A DNA stretch of 64,000 nucleotides, taken from Nitrospirota bacterium. GTDB lineage: Bacteria; Nitrospirota; Thermodesulfovibrionia; Thermodesulfovibrionales; UBA6898. The notes beneath the pieces are model-generated. The model saw only the letters and a list, made by a program, of their open reading frames with translations. It ran no database searches and had not been told where the DNA came from. Each line of letters begins with the position of its first letter. The first letter of the stretch is position 1. The translations under genes were made by a program, and so were the position numbers. The stretch covers positions 186,001 through 250,000 of the forward strand of contig JAJZPM010000003.1 in NCBI GenBank assembly GCA_021811105.1, in the 5' to 3' direction. Positions 9,500 to 17,967 of the stretch are shown piece by piece.

Positions 9500-10798
9500 A
9501 TGTACTGGGAACCTGAAGCAGAGACGATGGAGAGGGAGGAGCTTGAACAGCTCCAGCTGGAGCGGCTCGAGGCGACCCTGAACAGGGTGCATATGAACGT
9601 TCCCTTCTACCGCAGGAAGTTCGATGCGCTCGGCATCGACACCGACGACATCCGGTCGATCGGCGACATACGGAAACTCCCTTTCACCACGAAGAACGAC
9701 CTGAGAGAAAATTATCCTTACGGCCTGTTCGCTGTCCCGCTCCGCGAGGTCGTGAGGATCCACGCCTCCTCCGGTACGACCGGGATGTCGACCGTCGTCG
9801 GGTATACGAAAAACGACATAAAGACCTGGGCGAACCTCGTGGCCCGCGTGCTCACCGCAGGAGGGATCACGAAGGACGACGTGATCCAGATCGCCTTCGG
9901 CTACGGCCTTTTTACCGGCGGGTTCGGCATCCATTACGGCGCGGAAAGGGTCGGCGCGTCGGTCATCCCGATATCCAGCGGAAACACTGCGCGCCAGATC
10001 AAGATCATGCAGGACTTCAAGACGACCGCGCTGATCTGCACCCCCAGTTATGCCCTCCTGATAGCCGATACGATCATGGAGATGGGGATCAGCGTCAACT
10101 CGCTCTCGCTGAAGTACGGCCTCTTCGGGGCGGAGCCGTGGTCCGAGGCAATGCGGAAAGAGATCCAGGACAAGCTGAAGATCGTGGCGACCGACAATTA
10201 CGGCCTCAGCGAGGTGATAGGCCCCGGCGTCGCGGGCGAGTGCCTCGAACGAAACGGGCTGCATATCAATGAGGACAACTTTCTAGTGGAGATCATCAAT
10301 CCGGAGACCCTCGAGCCGGTGCCGCCGGGCGAAACAGGCGAACTCGTGATCACTACTCTCACGAAGGAGGCGTTCCCGGTCATACGCTTCAGGACGCGCG
10401 ACCTGACACGCCTGATATCTTCACCCTGCCCCTGCGGAAGGAAGCTCATGAGGATGCACAGGGTCATGGGCAGGACTGACGACATGCTGATAATAAAAGG
10501 GGTGAATGTCTTCCCGTCTCAGATCGAACATGTGCTCTTCGACATCGAAGGGACAGAGCCCCATTATCAGATCATCGTCGACCGAAAGGGCGCGATGGAC
10601 GACGTCACCGTCAAGGTCGAGGTCTCAGAGCCGATATTCTTCGACGAGATGAAGAAGCAGAACGAGCTGATGGACCTGATCAAGAGGAGACTCGCCTCTG
10701 AACTCGGTATCGGGGTCAACGTAAAGCTCGTTGAGAAGAAGAGCATCGAAAGGAGTGAAGGAAAGGCGAAGAGGGTCATCGACCTTCGGAAGATCTGA
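9500..10798 (+). CDS. paaK: Phenylacetate-CoA ligase family protein (second copy)
   Basis: This paralogue of the protein encoded at 2853 has 432 residues and every family motif: [46 protein letters not shown] and [17 protein letters not shown] clear GGAGG lies before the ATG. The two copies bracket the ACT and liv genes, suggesting two arylacetyl-CoA or acyl-CoA ligases of different substrate preference in one regulon. Differences fall mostly in the N-terminal and substrate-binding thirds. Confidence 0.92.
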   Translation: MYWEPEAETMEREELEQLQLERLEATLNRVHMNVPFYRRKFDALGIDTDDIRSIGDIRKLPFTTKNDLRENYPYGLFAVPLREVVRIHASSGTTGMSTVVGYTKNDIKTWANLVARVLTAGGITKDDVIQIAFGYGLFTGGFGIHYGAERVGASVIPISSGNTARQIKIMQDFKTTALICTPSYALLIADTIMEMGISVNSLSLKYGLFGAEPWSEAMRKEIQDKLKIVATDNYGLSEVIGPGVAGECLERNGLHINEDNFLVEIINPETLEPVPPGETGELVITTLTKEAFPVIRFRTRDLTRLISSPCPCGRKLMRMHRVMGRTDDMLIIKGVNVFPSQIEHVLFDIEGTEPHYQIIVDRKGAMDDVTVKVEVSEPIFFDEMKKQNELMDLIKRRLASELGIGVNVKLVEKKSIERSEGKAKRVIDLRKI

Positions 10799-10873
10799 GC
10801 CTTTTTTGTTGGCTGCCCCTCAGGCCGGTTTCTCACGAAATAGAGGAGGGGGCACAAGCCCCCTCCCGGTCGA

Positions 10874-13198
10874 TCACCATCTCTTTCCGTGACAGCTGTA
10901 GCAGGACGGGCCGCTCCCGCCTCTCAGATCTGCGCCGTGACAACTCGTGCAGGAAACTGTTCCGTTCTTTTCCACGTAATCGCCATGGGTGCTTCTCCAG
11001 TTGGAAGGATGCCCTGACGGCACCGGCGTCGGGGACGGCGACTGAGAAGCAAGTGCCGTAGCGATAGCCTGCACCTGTGCCGAGGTGAGAGAACTCAGAC
11101 TCCCCATCGGATAGCTCGGGTTGGCGATGGCCGCGGATATCTGTGTTGCCGTCCGTCCCGCCTTTGTCGACGACGCAAGCGCCCCGTGACAAGACGCACA
11201 GTACTGACCATACAGAGTAGGACCGTCTGTCGTCGTAGGCGGAGGAGGCGTCTGCTGTCCGAGTGCCGTTGCAATCGCCTCCACCTGCGCGGTCGTCAGG
11301 CTCGGTAACCCGCTCATAGCGCCCACGGTGTTGATGGCCGCGGATATCTGTGCTGCCGTCCGTCCCGCCTTCGCCGACGACGCAAGCGCCCCGTGGCAAG
11401 ACGCACAGTACTGACCATACAGAGTAGGACCGTCTGTCGTCGTAGGAACCGGCGGAGGTGGTGGAGGCGTCTGCGCCGCAAGCACTCCCGCGATCGCCTG
11501 GACCTGCGCCGACGTAAGGCTGCTGAGCCCGCTCATTGCGCTCATCGTATTGATCGCCGTCTGGATCTGTGTTGCCGTACGTCCTATCTTCGTAGACGTG
11601 GCAAGTGGTCCGTGACATCCCGCGCAATTCTGACCGTACAGTGTCGCACCGTCAGGGGCATAGCTGCCGCCAAACTGGGTTTCCCATGCGTAGTAAGTGG
11701 AGGGATCGTTCGCTACGGTCACCATGACATACAATGAATACACACCTGGCGCTATCTGCGAAATAGGAGCACTGAAGAGATGTTCGTCAATAGGTCCTTC
11801 TACTCCCGTTTTCCAGGGCTGGATGCCGCCGGACATGACAGCCGAAGGCAAGGCCCCGAAAAACGCTGCGGCGAGGAGGTTCTGCTTAGGATAAACCTGG
11901 ATGGTACTGTCCTTCTTAATAATATAAAGATTATTAGCGTCCGTGGGCACACCTAATGCGAAATAGATATCGACTGGACTGATGAACCTTCCAAGACTGA
12001 ACTGTAAGTCCACCGTGTCCCCACCAAGGGAAACCGGCCCCACTCCGATCGGTCTCGTCTTTGAAGGGTCAGGATCGACTACCGGGAAGTCCGTCGCAGG
12101 ATAAGAATAGCTCTTTCTCACCGACGGCATCGGCACAGGTGGTATCACTGCAATAAGCGCATCAGCAATGGCATCAATCTGTGCTGTGGCAAGATAGTTC
12201 AGGCTTCCCATACTGCCACCCGCGTTGGAAGTGATTGCCGACTGTATTGCAGAACTCGACCTTCCCAACTTCGTCGATGTGGCGATATTCCCGTGACATC
12301 CGGAGCAGTTCTGGGCATAAAGCGCAGTTCCGTCCATACCCGCCACATCGAATGAGGTCCGCCAGATATAGAAATTCGCCGGGCTGCCGGCGGGCGTCGT
12401 CAGCAGAAATAAAGTATAGGTTCCAGGGCCCAACTGTGAAACAGGCAATCCGTTTACCAGTGTCTCATTGACGGGCTCCATCACGGCACTCTTCCAAGGC
12501 CCGACTCCTGCTGGAAGCGTCCCTGAAGAAAGCGCCTGGATGACCTCGGAAAATGTAAACGTCTGGATCGAATAATTAGAATTCAGGAAATAGAGTTTGT
12601 CCGGATCGGTTGAAATGCCCCACCCGGCGTACACATCCATCGGGCTGAGAAACTGGCCAAGGTTCACCTGGAGAGTCAAGCTGTTTCCACCCTGCGCCAC
12701 TGGGCCAACTCCGATCGGCATCGCTTGAGCAGGGTCAGAACTCATTACCGGCGAAGAGACTGCCGGATACGGAAACATGAATTTTCCCGAAGGCATCTGC
12801 ATCCCCATTGGCGTTGGTATTGGCGTTGGTATTGGCGTTGGTATTGGTGCAGGCGTTGGTGCTGGAGGAGGAGTAGCAGGCGCCGGATGGCTCGTCGCAT
12901 CTCCCGGGAAAGTGCCGGCGTTGATCTCGGTTATGTTGTTGAATCCATCGCCATCGGAGTCCTTTGACTCGATCGTCTGAAAGTTATGGCCCGCGGCCGC
13001 AAAGTCATTGCCGTAAGGGTTAAGGTTCGGTGGGCCGGATGCCGCATGGCATAGCGTGCAAGAATAAATCTGTGTACCCATTGCAGCCGGATACGTCATG
13101 CCGACGTTGCCAAAATACGTAGAGTTTGCATGGCCGCTGACAATGCTGCCGAAGACAAAGGCTATTACCAGCAACGGAACGAGAAGCTTTTTCCTCAT
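10874..13198 (-). CDS. Secreted seven-heme c-type cytochrome with duplicated domains
   Basis: About 774 residues. A signal peptide (MRKKLLVPLLVIAFVFGS..., cleaved near GHA-NS) is followed by heme site CTLCH and a calcium-loop-like DSDGDGFNNITEIN. A Pro/Thr/Ile linker comes next, then two related beta-type domains of about 150 residues (IGVGPVAQGG and IGVGPVSLGG mark both), each followed by a cytochrome c module (CSGCH, CAGCH). Two almost identical cytochrome modules (CASCH, CASCH) and a C-terminal pair (CTSCH, CYSCH) end the protein. ATG 13198 was chosen because GGGAGG lies 5 bases upstream; an earlier in-frame start lacks this. It is presumably periplasmic or surface electron transfer; the partner is unknown. 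Confidence 0.85.
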   Translation of the reverse strand: MRKKLLVPLLVIAFVFGSIVSGHANSTYFGNVGMTYPAAMGTQIYSCTLCHAASGPPNLNPYGNDFAAAGHNFQTIESKDSDGDGFNNITEINAGTFPGDATSHPAPATPPPAPTPAPIPTPIPTPIPTPMGMQMPSGKFMFPYPAVSSPVMSSDPAQAMPIGVGPVAQGGNSLTLQVNLGQFLSPMDVYAGWGISTDPDKLYFLNSNYSIQTFTFSEVIQALSSGTLPAGVGPWKSAVMEPVNETLVNGLPVSQLGPGTYTLFLLTTPAGSPANFYIWRTSFDVAGMDGTALYAQNCSGCHGNIATSTKLGRSSSAIQSAITSNAGGSMGSLNYLATAQIDAIADALIAVIPPVPMPSVRKSYSYPATDFPVVDPDPSKTRPIGVGPVSLGGDTVDLQFSLGRFISPVDIYFALGVPTDANNLYIIKKDSTIQVYPKQNLLAAAFFGALPSAVMSGGIQPWKTGVEGPIDEHLFSAPISQIAPGVYSLYVMVTVANDPSTYYAWETQFGGSYAPDGATLYGQNCAGCHGPLATSTKIGRTATQIQTAINTMSAMSGLSSLTSAQVQAIAGVLAAQTPPPPPPVPTTTDGPTLYGQYCASCHGALASSAKAGRTAAQISAAINTVGAMSGLPSLTTAQVEAIATALGQQTPPPPTTTDGPTLYGQYCASCHGALASSTKAGRTATQISAAIANPSYPMGSLSSLTSAQVQAIATALASQSPSPTPVPSGHPSNWRSTHGDYVEKNGTVSCTSCHGADLRGGSGPSCYSCHGKRW
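11131..11446 (-). repeat. Two 109-bp near-identical copies, 207 bp apart, in the cytochrome gene
   Basis: Positions 11131-11239 and 11338-11446 match with about four differences. They encode the adjacent CASCH modules (GPTLYGQYCASCHGALASS). The 207-bp period is 69 codons, one complete cytochrome module, so this is a recent in-frame tandem duplication of a heme domain. Confidence 0.85.
12807..12858 (-). repeat. 12-bp tandem repeat encoding a PTPI linker
   Basis: At least three perfect copies of a 12-bp unit (ATTGGCGTTGGT on the + strand) plus degenerate flanks encode the repeated Pro-Thr-Pro-Ile linker between the first heme domain and the first beta domain. Copy number could vary by slippage, changing linker length without breaking frame. 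Confidence 0.8.
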
Positions 13199-13656
13199 TT
13201 TTCCTCCCATTTTTTGATGTTCATCTCGGCCCGAGCATTTCGGACCCCCAGTGAAGCATCCAACAGTCAATTAATCTATTATTTTATTTTTTTATATTTA
13301 TTAGTTTAAAAAAGGAACCCAACAATGTCAAATTAAGTTTTTTTAATTATTTCAAGGACTTAAAAAAGCTCATAAGAATTGAGAACGTATTAATTCCTCT
13401 ATAAACGGTCTATAGCCAACGAATGGGTTCAGGACAAAGATACTCGTTAATCTTTACAAACAGACCCGATAGCTTTGTCTTTTCGGCAGAAAAAGCGCGC
13501 CTTTCCCACTGTTGAGACCTCCGGCGTGCCGACGATTTTTTTCAGCAACCTTCTGGCCAGAGAAAACGGGCTTTGTCACGCGGCCCAACAGAAATTTTTG
13601 AAAATGTATTAAAATGAATGCCGTAAGAACATATCTCCGGGAAGGAAGGGTGGAAT
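13199..13656. other. Intergenic region between divergent cytochrome and aroF-type genes
   Basis: No gene is supported here. The part next to the cytochrome (13270-13360) is very AT-rich and probably holds its - strand promoter. On the + strand a TAAAAT hexamer at about 13610 could be the -10 of the DAHP synthase gene. No riboswitch, including a cyclic-di-GMP type, was recognised. Confidence 0.4.
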
Positions 13657-14685
13657 ATGAGTTTTCAGTATGTGAGGGAAATGCCGAGCGTCAGGGAGAT
13701 CCTCGAAAAAATGCCTCTGTCCGATGATCTGAAGAAAATAAAGAAGCAGAGGGATGACGATATCGCTGCCGTGCTGAAGAGGGAGAACGACAAATTCCTG
13801 GTAATAATCGGCCCCTGCTCTGCAGATGACGAGGACCCTGTCTGCGAATATGTATCGAGACTTGCAAAGCTCCAGGATGAGGTAAGAGAGAAAATCATCC
13901 TTATACCGAGGATATATACCAACAAGCCGCGCACCACCGGCGAAGGCTACAAGGGCATGGCACATCAACCGAAACCTACGGAGGCCCCGAACATGGTCAA
14001 CGGGTTGAAGGCGATCAGGAAGATGCATATCCGGGCACTGCGGGAATCCCATCTTTCGGCAGCGGACGAGATGCTTTATCCCGGGAACTACCCTTACCTG
14101 GAGGATATTCTCAGCTATGTCGCAATCGGCGCGCGGTCGGTAGAAAACCAGCTGCACAGGCTGACGATCAGCGGTCTGGACGTGCCTTCAGGCATGAAGA
14201 ACCCAACGAGCGGCGACCTCGAAGTGATGATGAACTCCGTGCAGGCGGCGCAACTGCCTCATGTCTTCGTCTATAATGGCTGGGAGGTAAAGACGTCCGG
14301 AAATCCGCTCACTCATTGCATCCTGCGCGGCGCGGTCAACCAGTACGGCTCGAACATCCCCAATTATCACTATGAGGACCTAGTCCGGCTGGCCGAGGCA
14401 TACAAGAAACGCAATCTCCTCTACCCGGCGATCATCGTCGACACAAACCACGCCAACTCGAACAAGAAATACTACGAGCAGCCTAGGATCGCGAAAGAGG
14501 TGATGAAGAGCCGCCAGCAGTCCAAGACACTCAGGACCAAGGTAAAGGGACTCATGATCGAAAGCTACATTGTCGAAGGCTCCCAGAAGATTTCCGAAAA
14601 AGTCTACGGGAAATCGATCACCGACCCTTGCCTCGGCTGGGAGGACTCAGAAAAGCTCGTCAGGGACCTGGCGGAATACGCCTAG
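13657..14685 (+). CDS. aroF: 3-deoxy-7-phosphoheptulonate (DAHP) synthase, type I
   Basis: This enzyme condenses phosphoenolpyruvate and erythrose-4-phosphate, the first step of aromatic amino acid synthesis. 342 residues, close to the E. coli AroFGH length. Motifs include VIIGPCSADDE, the PRTTGEGYKG loop, GARSVENQLHR and the metal-binding VDTNHANSNK. GGGAAGGAAGGG precedes the ATG. The three-paralogue E. coli naming cannot be assigned, so the symbol is generic. It is a single gene, convergent with trxB. Confidence 0.9.
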   Translation: MSFQYVREMPSVREILEKMPLSDDLKKIKKQRDDDIAAVLKRENDKFLVIIGPCSADDEDPVCEYVSRLAKLQDEVREKIILIPRIYTNKPRTTGEGYKGMAHQPKPTEAPNMVNGLKAIRKMHIRALRESHLSAADEMLYPGNYPYLEDILSYVAIGARSVENQLHRLTISGLDVPSGMKNPTSGDLEVMMNSVQAAQLPHVFVYNGWEVKTSGNPLTHCILRGAVNQYGSNIPNYHYEDLVRLAEAYKKRNLLYPAIIVDTNHANSNKKYYEQPRIAKEVMKSRQQSKTLRTKVKGLMIESYIVEGSQKISEKVYGKSITDPCLGWEDSEKLVRDLAEYA

Positions 14686-14743
14686 ACTTATATAAAGAAA
14701 CGCGGTGTAGACAATGAAGAACCGTACGCTGCCGCTCAGACAG

Positions 14744-15694
14744 TCAGGACCGTTTCCCTCCGCCTTTCTGCATTTCTACATAGAGTGCAGCAGCCAGTGC
14801 GGCAACGCATCCGTCGGCGGCAGCGATCACAATCTGGTTGGCAAACTTCTGGCGTAGGTCCCCAACGGCGAATATACCCGGTACGCTGGTCTCGCACTTC
14901 TCGTCGGTGATTACAAAACCCTGCTCGTTCTTTCTGACCTCCGGCGGTACCAGCTGGTTATTGGGAGAATACCCGATGAAGATGAAGACCCCGTCAGTCG
15001 GACTCTCCCCCTTCTCCCCGGTCCGGACATTTTCGAACACTACGGCCTCGACCGCGCTGCCGTTTCCCCTGATTTCGGTGATGATAGTGTTCCAGACCAC
15101 TTCGATCCGGGGCTCGCTCATAAGGCGGTCCTGCAGCAACTTGCTCGCCCGCAGCGAGCTTCCCCTGTAGACGAGGTATATTTTTTTGACGAGTTTAGAC
15201 AGGTAAAGCGCCTCTTCTACGGCGGTATCACCGCCGCCAACGACCACAACCGACTTGTCCCTGAAGAAAAACCCGTCGCATGTAGCGCAGTAGGAAACTC
15301 CGCTTCCGACGTATTCAGCCTCGCCCGGGACTCCGAGCTTTCGCGCTGCGCCCCCGGCTGCAAGAATCAGTGCCGCCGTGTACAACATCTCACCGTTTGC
15401 AAGACGGACCGAGTGCAGGTCGGTCCCCGCGTGCACTTCCGATACCTCCTCCTGGATGACCGGCAGGCCGAATGATTTTGCATGACGGACCATCTTCTCC
15501 GCCAACTCAAATCCGGTGATACCCTCAAGTCCCGGGTAGTTCTCGACCTCCTTGGATATGGCGATCTGACCGCCGATCAAGCCTTTTTCAAACAGGACCG
15601 CATTCAGAGCGGCCCTCTTGCAATAGAGACCGGCCGTGAGACCCGCCGGCCCGCCCCCCACGATGATCACCTCATAATTTTCCTTATTCGTCAT
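14744..15694 (-). CDS. trxB: Thioredoxin reductase
   Basis: This NADPH-dependent flavoprotein reduces thioredoxin. 316 residues, the usual length. It has the FAD-binding GGGPAGLTAG near the start, the redox-active pair in SYCATCDGF, the NADPH-binding VVGGGDTAVEEALYL, and the C-terminal FAVGDLRQK. GGAAGG lies just before the ATG and a TACAAT -10-like hexamer upstream. A second, more divergent relative lies at 21628. Confidence 0.94.
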   Translation of the reverse strand: MTNKENYEVIIVGGGPAGLTAGLYCKRAALNAVLFEKGLIGGQIAISKEVENYPGLEGITGFELAEKMVRHAKSFGLPVIQEEVSEVHAGTDLHSVRLANGEMLYTAALILAAGGAARKLGVPGEAEYVGSGVSYCATCDGFFFRDKSVVVVGGGDTAVEEALYLSKLVKKIYLVYRGSSLRASKLLQDRLMSEPRIEVVWNTIITEIRGNGSAVEAVVFENVRTGEKGESPTDGVFIFIGYSPNNQLVPPEVRKNEQGFVITDEKCETSVPGIFAVGDLRQKFANQIVIAAADGCVAALAAALYVEMQKGGGKRS

Positions 15695-15920
15695 GGCCTT
15701 CCGTATATTGTACCACTTCAGATTCAGAGTCTGACCGAAAAATGAACAGTAAAAAAAGCCAACTCTGTAAAGAGAAGAATTCCGGTCTGTAGGACAAGCA
15801 CCGACAAAAAAATCAGACAGTTACGGATATGCGAAACCCGTGGACCGAGATAGCCTTGAACTAAGAGAAGAAGAGATAAAGACAAGGTTTTGGGCAGAGA
15901 CCCAAGGAAAGGAGCATATC

Positions 15921-16406
15921 ATGAAGACAGAGAAATTACAGGCCAATAAAGAAGCCATTATCGGTAAAATCGCCGACTGGCGATCGGTGGAGGACAGGAA
16001 TATCGAGTATGCAACGACAGCGATTTCAAAGACAAAAAACCCTCTCACCCGGACGATGCTGCAGGCGCTGAAACTCGAAGCTGAGAAGCGTCGTCTCATC
16101 CAGCAGATGATACTGGACATTATGGAAAAAGAGGCTGTCAATCTCAGCCCGGATGAACTGGGGGAACTTTCCGCTCACCTTAACAGACACATGGAGACTG
16201 AAGAGGAGGCGGCCCTGCTTGGAAAAGAGGCATTCGAGAAAAGCGAGCTTGCCGTCCCCCGTTATCTTCTCTCGTATCTCCTCGACGACCTGCAGAGACA
16301 TAACGGCCTTCTCAGGCAGTTCGACGGCAAGTTGAAAAACGCGTCGATCCCGACGTCCACAACCTCAAGGACCTTCGGTCCTTCGCGGGCTACACGGGCC
16401 GCATAG
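15921..16406 (+). CDS. Helical protein of unknown function, possible C-terminal frameshift
   Basis: From ATG 15921 (AAAGGAG 7 bases upstream) the product has about 161 residues, rich in Glu, Leu and Lys and predicted helical, with a central LIQQMILDIMEKEAVNL. No family was recognised; a ferritin-like or hemerythrin-like bundle is possible but lacks clear metal motifs. After residue 138 (GKLKN, at an A-run at 16335-16339) the reading frame turns Ser/Thr/Arg-rich, while the +1 frame continues with ordinary codon use (RVDPDVHNLKDLRSFAGYTG). That suggests an indel near the A-run. Confidence 0.6.
   Translation: MKTEKLQANKEAIIGKIADWRSVEDRNIEYATTAISKTKNPLTRTMLQALKLEAEKRRLIQQMILDIMEKEAVNLSPDELGELSAHLNRHMETEEEAALLGKEAFEKSELAVPRYLLSYLLDDLQRHNGLLRQFDGKLKNASIPTSTTSRTFGPSRATRAA
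16367..16383 (+). other. UUCG-tetraloop hairpin
   Basis: AAGGACC-TTC-GGTCCTT folds as a perfect stem closed by the extra-stable cUUCGg loop. It lies inside the end of the preceding reading frame, about 60 bp before the terminator. It may be part of the 3' structure of that transcript. Confidence 0.5.
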
Positions 16407-16441
16407 CGGACATCGGCCTCGGCCGTACACAGGACGACCAG

Positions 16442-16468
16442 TCCCGCTGGAAACGGCGGGATTTTTTT
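16442..16468 (+). terminator. Rho-independent terminator
   Basis: TCCCGC pairs with GCGGGA around an 8-base loop, followed at once by seven T (16462-16468). It ends the transcript of the unknown gene at 15921. Confidence 0.8.
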
Positions 16469-16517
16469 CGGAGACCATACCTGCGCCTATATGGACCAGC
16501 AACGGCGCAAAGCGTAT

Positions 16518-16523
16518 TATAAT
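16518..16523 (+). promoter_or_regulatory. -10 element (TATAAT) close to the smr-type gene start
   Basis: A consensus TATAAT ends 9 bases before the in-frame ATG at 16533, with no ribosome-binding site between. This spacing implies a leaderless or nearly leaderless mRNA, as seen at several other genes in this window. Confidence 0.45.
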
Positions 16524-16532
16524 AAATGATGG

Positions 16533-16859
16533 ATGGTCCTTCAAGACCGCGGCAGAATGGGAAAACAGAACGACAACAAAGACCTCTCCGGAGATCCCGT
16601 AGAACTTCCCATTGACGGTATCCTTGACCTTCACACCTTCAATCCCCGCGATGTGAAGGAACTGCTTCCCGAATACGTAGGCGCCTGCCGGCTAAAAGGG
16701 ATATATGAAATACGCGTCATCCATGGCAAGGGCACCGGGGCGCTACGGGAAACGGTGCATTCGATACTACGAAGACTCCCGGGCGTAGCGTCCTTCAGGA
16801 CCGCGGGAGAAGATGCGGGCGGATGGGGCGCAACCCTGGTTTCTCTTGAGCCGGATTAA
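16533..16859 (+). CDS. Small MutS-related (Smr) domain protein
   Basis: This 108-residue protein is almost entirely an Smr domain: ILDLHTFNPRDVKELLPEYV starts it and the catalytic-type HGKGTGALR follows, ending with GGWGATLVSL. Smr domains have nicking-endonuclease or RNA-binding activity and occur alone or at the end of MutS2. No MutS2 core is present. The ATG at 16557 (MGKQND) is an alternative start. The gene converges with the pseudouridine synthase gene. Confidence 0.85.
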   Translation: MVLQDRGRMGKQNDNKDLSGDPVELPIDGILDLHTFNPRDVKELLPEYVGACRLKGIYEIRVIHGKGTGALRETVHSILRRLPGVASFRTAGEDAGGWGATLVSLEPD

Positions 16860-16870
16860 AGGAAAATGTC

Positions 16871-17689
16871 TTAACCGGGCAGCGAGAAACAGACTCTCTT
16901 CCGATCGATCGGGCAGAGAAACTCCAGAGAAACCGCAGTTAGTTTCATGCCCTCGGCGTTCTTGTTTCCCTGCCCGTACTTCGGGTCGCCGATGACCGGA
17001 TAGCCGATCATATCAAAATGCCGCCGTATCTGGTGCAGCCGGCCGGTCTTTATGATAATTTCGACAGCAGACGTGTTCTTTCCAGGATCACTGGACAGGA
17101 CCCGGTATTCAGTAACCGCCGCCTTTCCGTCCAGGGGCAGTTCTATCGTGCTCCTTTCGCCTGTTTCGCCGATGATGCCGAGCACCTCCGCACGATATTT
17201 CTTCACGATCAAATTCCTCAGGAAAAGCGCCGAAAGTTCCGCCGCGGCCCTGGCGGTGTGGGCGATGAGCATCACGCCGGAGACTTCACGGTCGAGGCGG
17301 TGGACGAGAAATGCCTCTCGCGGCGGATTGAAAAAAAGTTCGGCCTGCCGCAGTAGAGAGCAATGATCTCCGTATTTTGTCCCCTGCGACATGAGTCCGG
17401 CGGGCTTATGCCATACGCTGTATGCAATGCGGTCCTCGAGACATTTCGCAGCAGGAGGGGTGCACGAAAGTATGTCTTTGTCATAATAGAGTTCAATATG
17501 GCTGCCTTTCCGAAGCCTAGTGGTCGCCCTCCGCAGCCTCTTCATCCCCCCTCTCTTTCCCTTCAGCCAGACAGCGCCCTTGTTCATCACGTCCTTGATC
17601 CTGCTCTTCGACAGTCCGGACTTCTCCGCCAGAAGATCGCAGGCATTTCCCGGCGATTCGACGTCGATCTTTACAACGGTTTTTGCCAT
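16871..17689 (-). CDS. RluA-family pseudouridine synthase
   Basis: This enzyme isomerises uridine to pseudouridine in rRNA or tRNA. 272 residues. An N-terminal S4-like RNA-binding region (GLSKSRIKDVMNKGAVWLKG) precedes the catalytic domain with HRLDREVSGVML, containing the catalytic Asp, and the late GRLHQIRRHFDMIGYPVIGD. The exact RNA target (RluA, C or D type) cannot be decided. Confidence 0.9.
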   Translation of the reverse strand: MAKTVVKIDVESPGNACDLLAEKSGLSKSRIKDVMNKGAVWLKGKRGGMKRLRRATTRLRKGSHIELYYDKDILSCTPPAAKCLEDRIAYSVWHKPAGLMSQGTKYGDHCSLLRQAELFFNPPREAFLVHRLDREVSGVMLIAHTARAAAELSALFLRNLIVKKYRAEVLGIIGETGERSTIELPLDGKAAVTEYRVLSSDPGKNTSAVEIIIKTGRLHQIRRHFDMIGYPVIGDPKYGQGNKNAEGMKLTAVSLEFLCPIDRKRVCFSLPG

Positions 17690-17896
17690 GCCTTAATTTT
17701 ACCTTACAGTCGCATACTTATTCTGAAAACAGAAGGCGAATTTATGGAATTTTTCACCATGTTCACCTTCTCGTTGATGCATTGATCAGGCATGAAAACA
17801 GGACTTCCGCATGCGTTAATCACAATTCAATCCTGCCGATTATATGGCGTTTTCTGCGCAACTGCCCTCGTCCTCTTTAAATAACGGCAGACGATG

Positions 17897-17925
17897 TTGA
17901 ATGCGGGTCGTTTTTGTGTTAGCAT
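17897..17925 (+). promoter_or_regulatory. Sigma-70-type promoter of the GH57 gene
   Basis: TTGAAT and TAGCAT are separated by 17 bases, ending 42 bp before the GTG start. The same GTGTTAGCATTTT sequence recurs in the promoter at 36271. Confidence 0.55.
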
Positions 17926-17967
17926 TTTTTATGTTTTCGATCCCGCCCGGAAAGAGGCAAATCGACC

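Noticed and set aside
12807-12858. Possible short tandem array resembling a CRISPR
   Set aside because: The 12-bp units have no spacers and encode a Pro-rich linker in frame.
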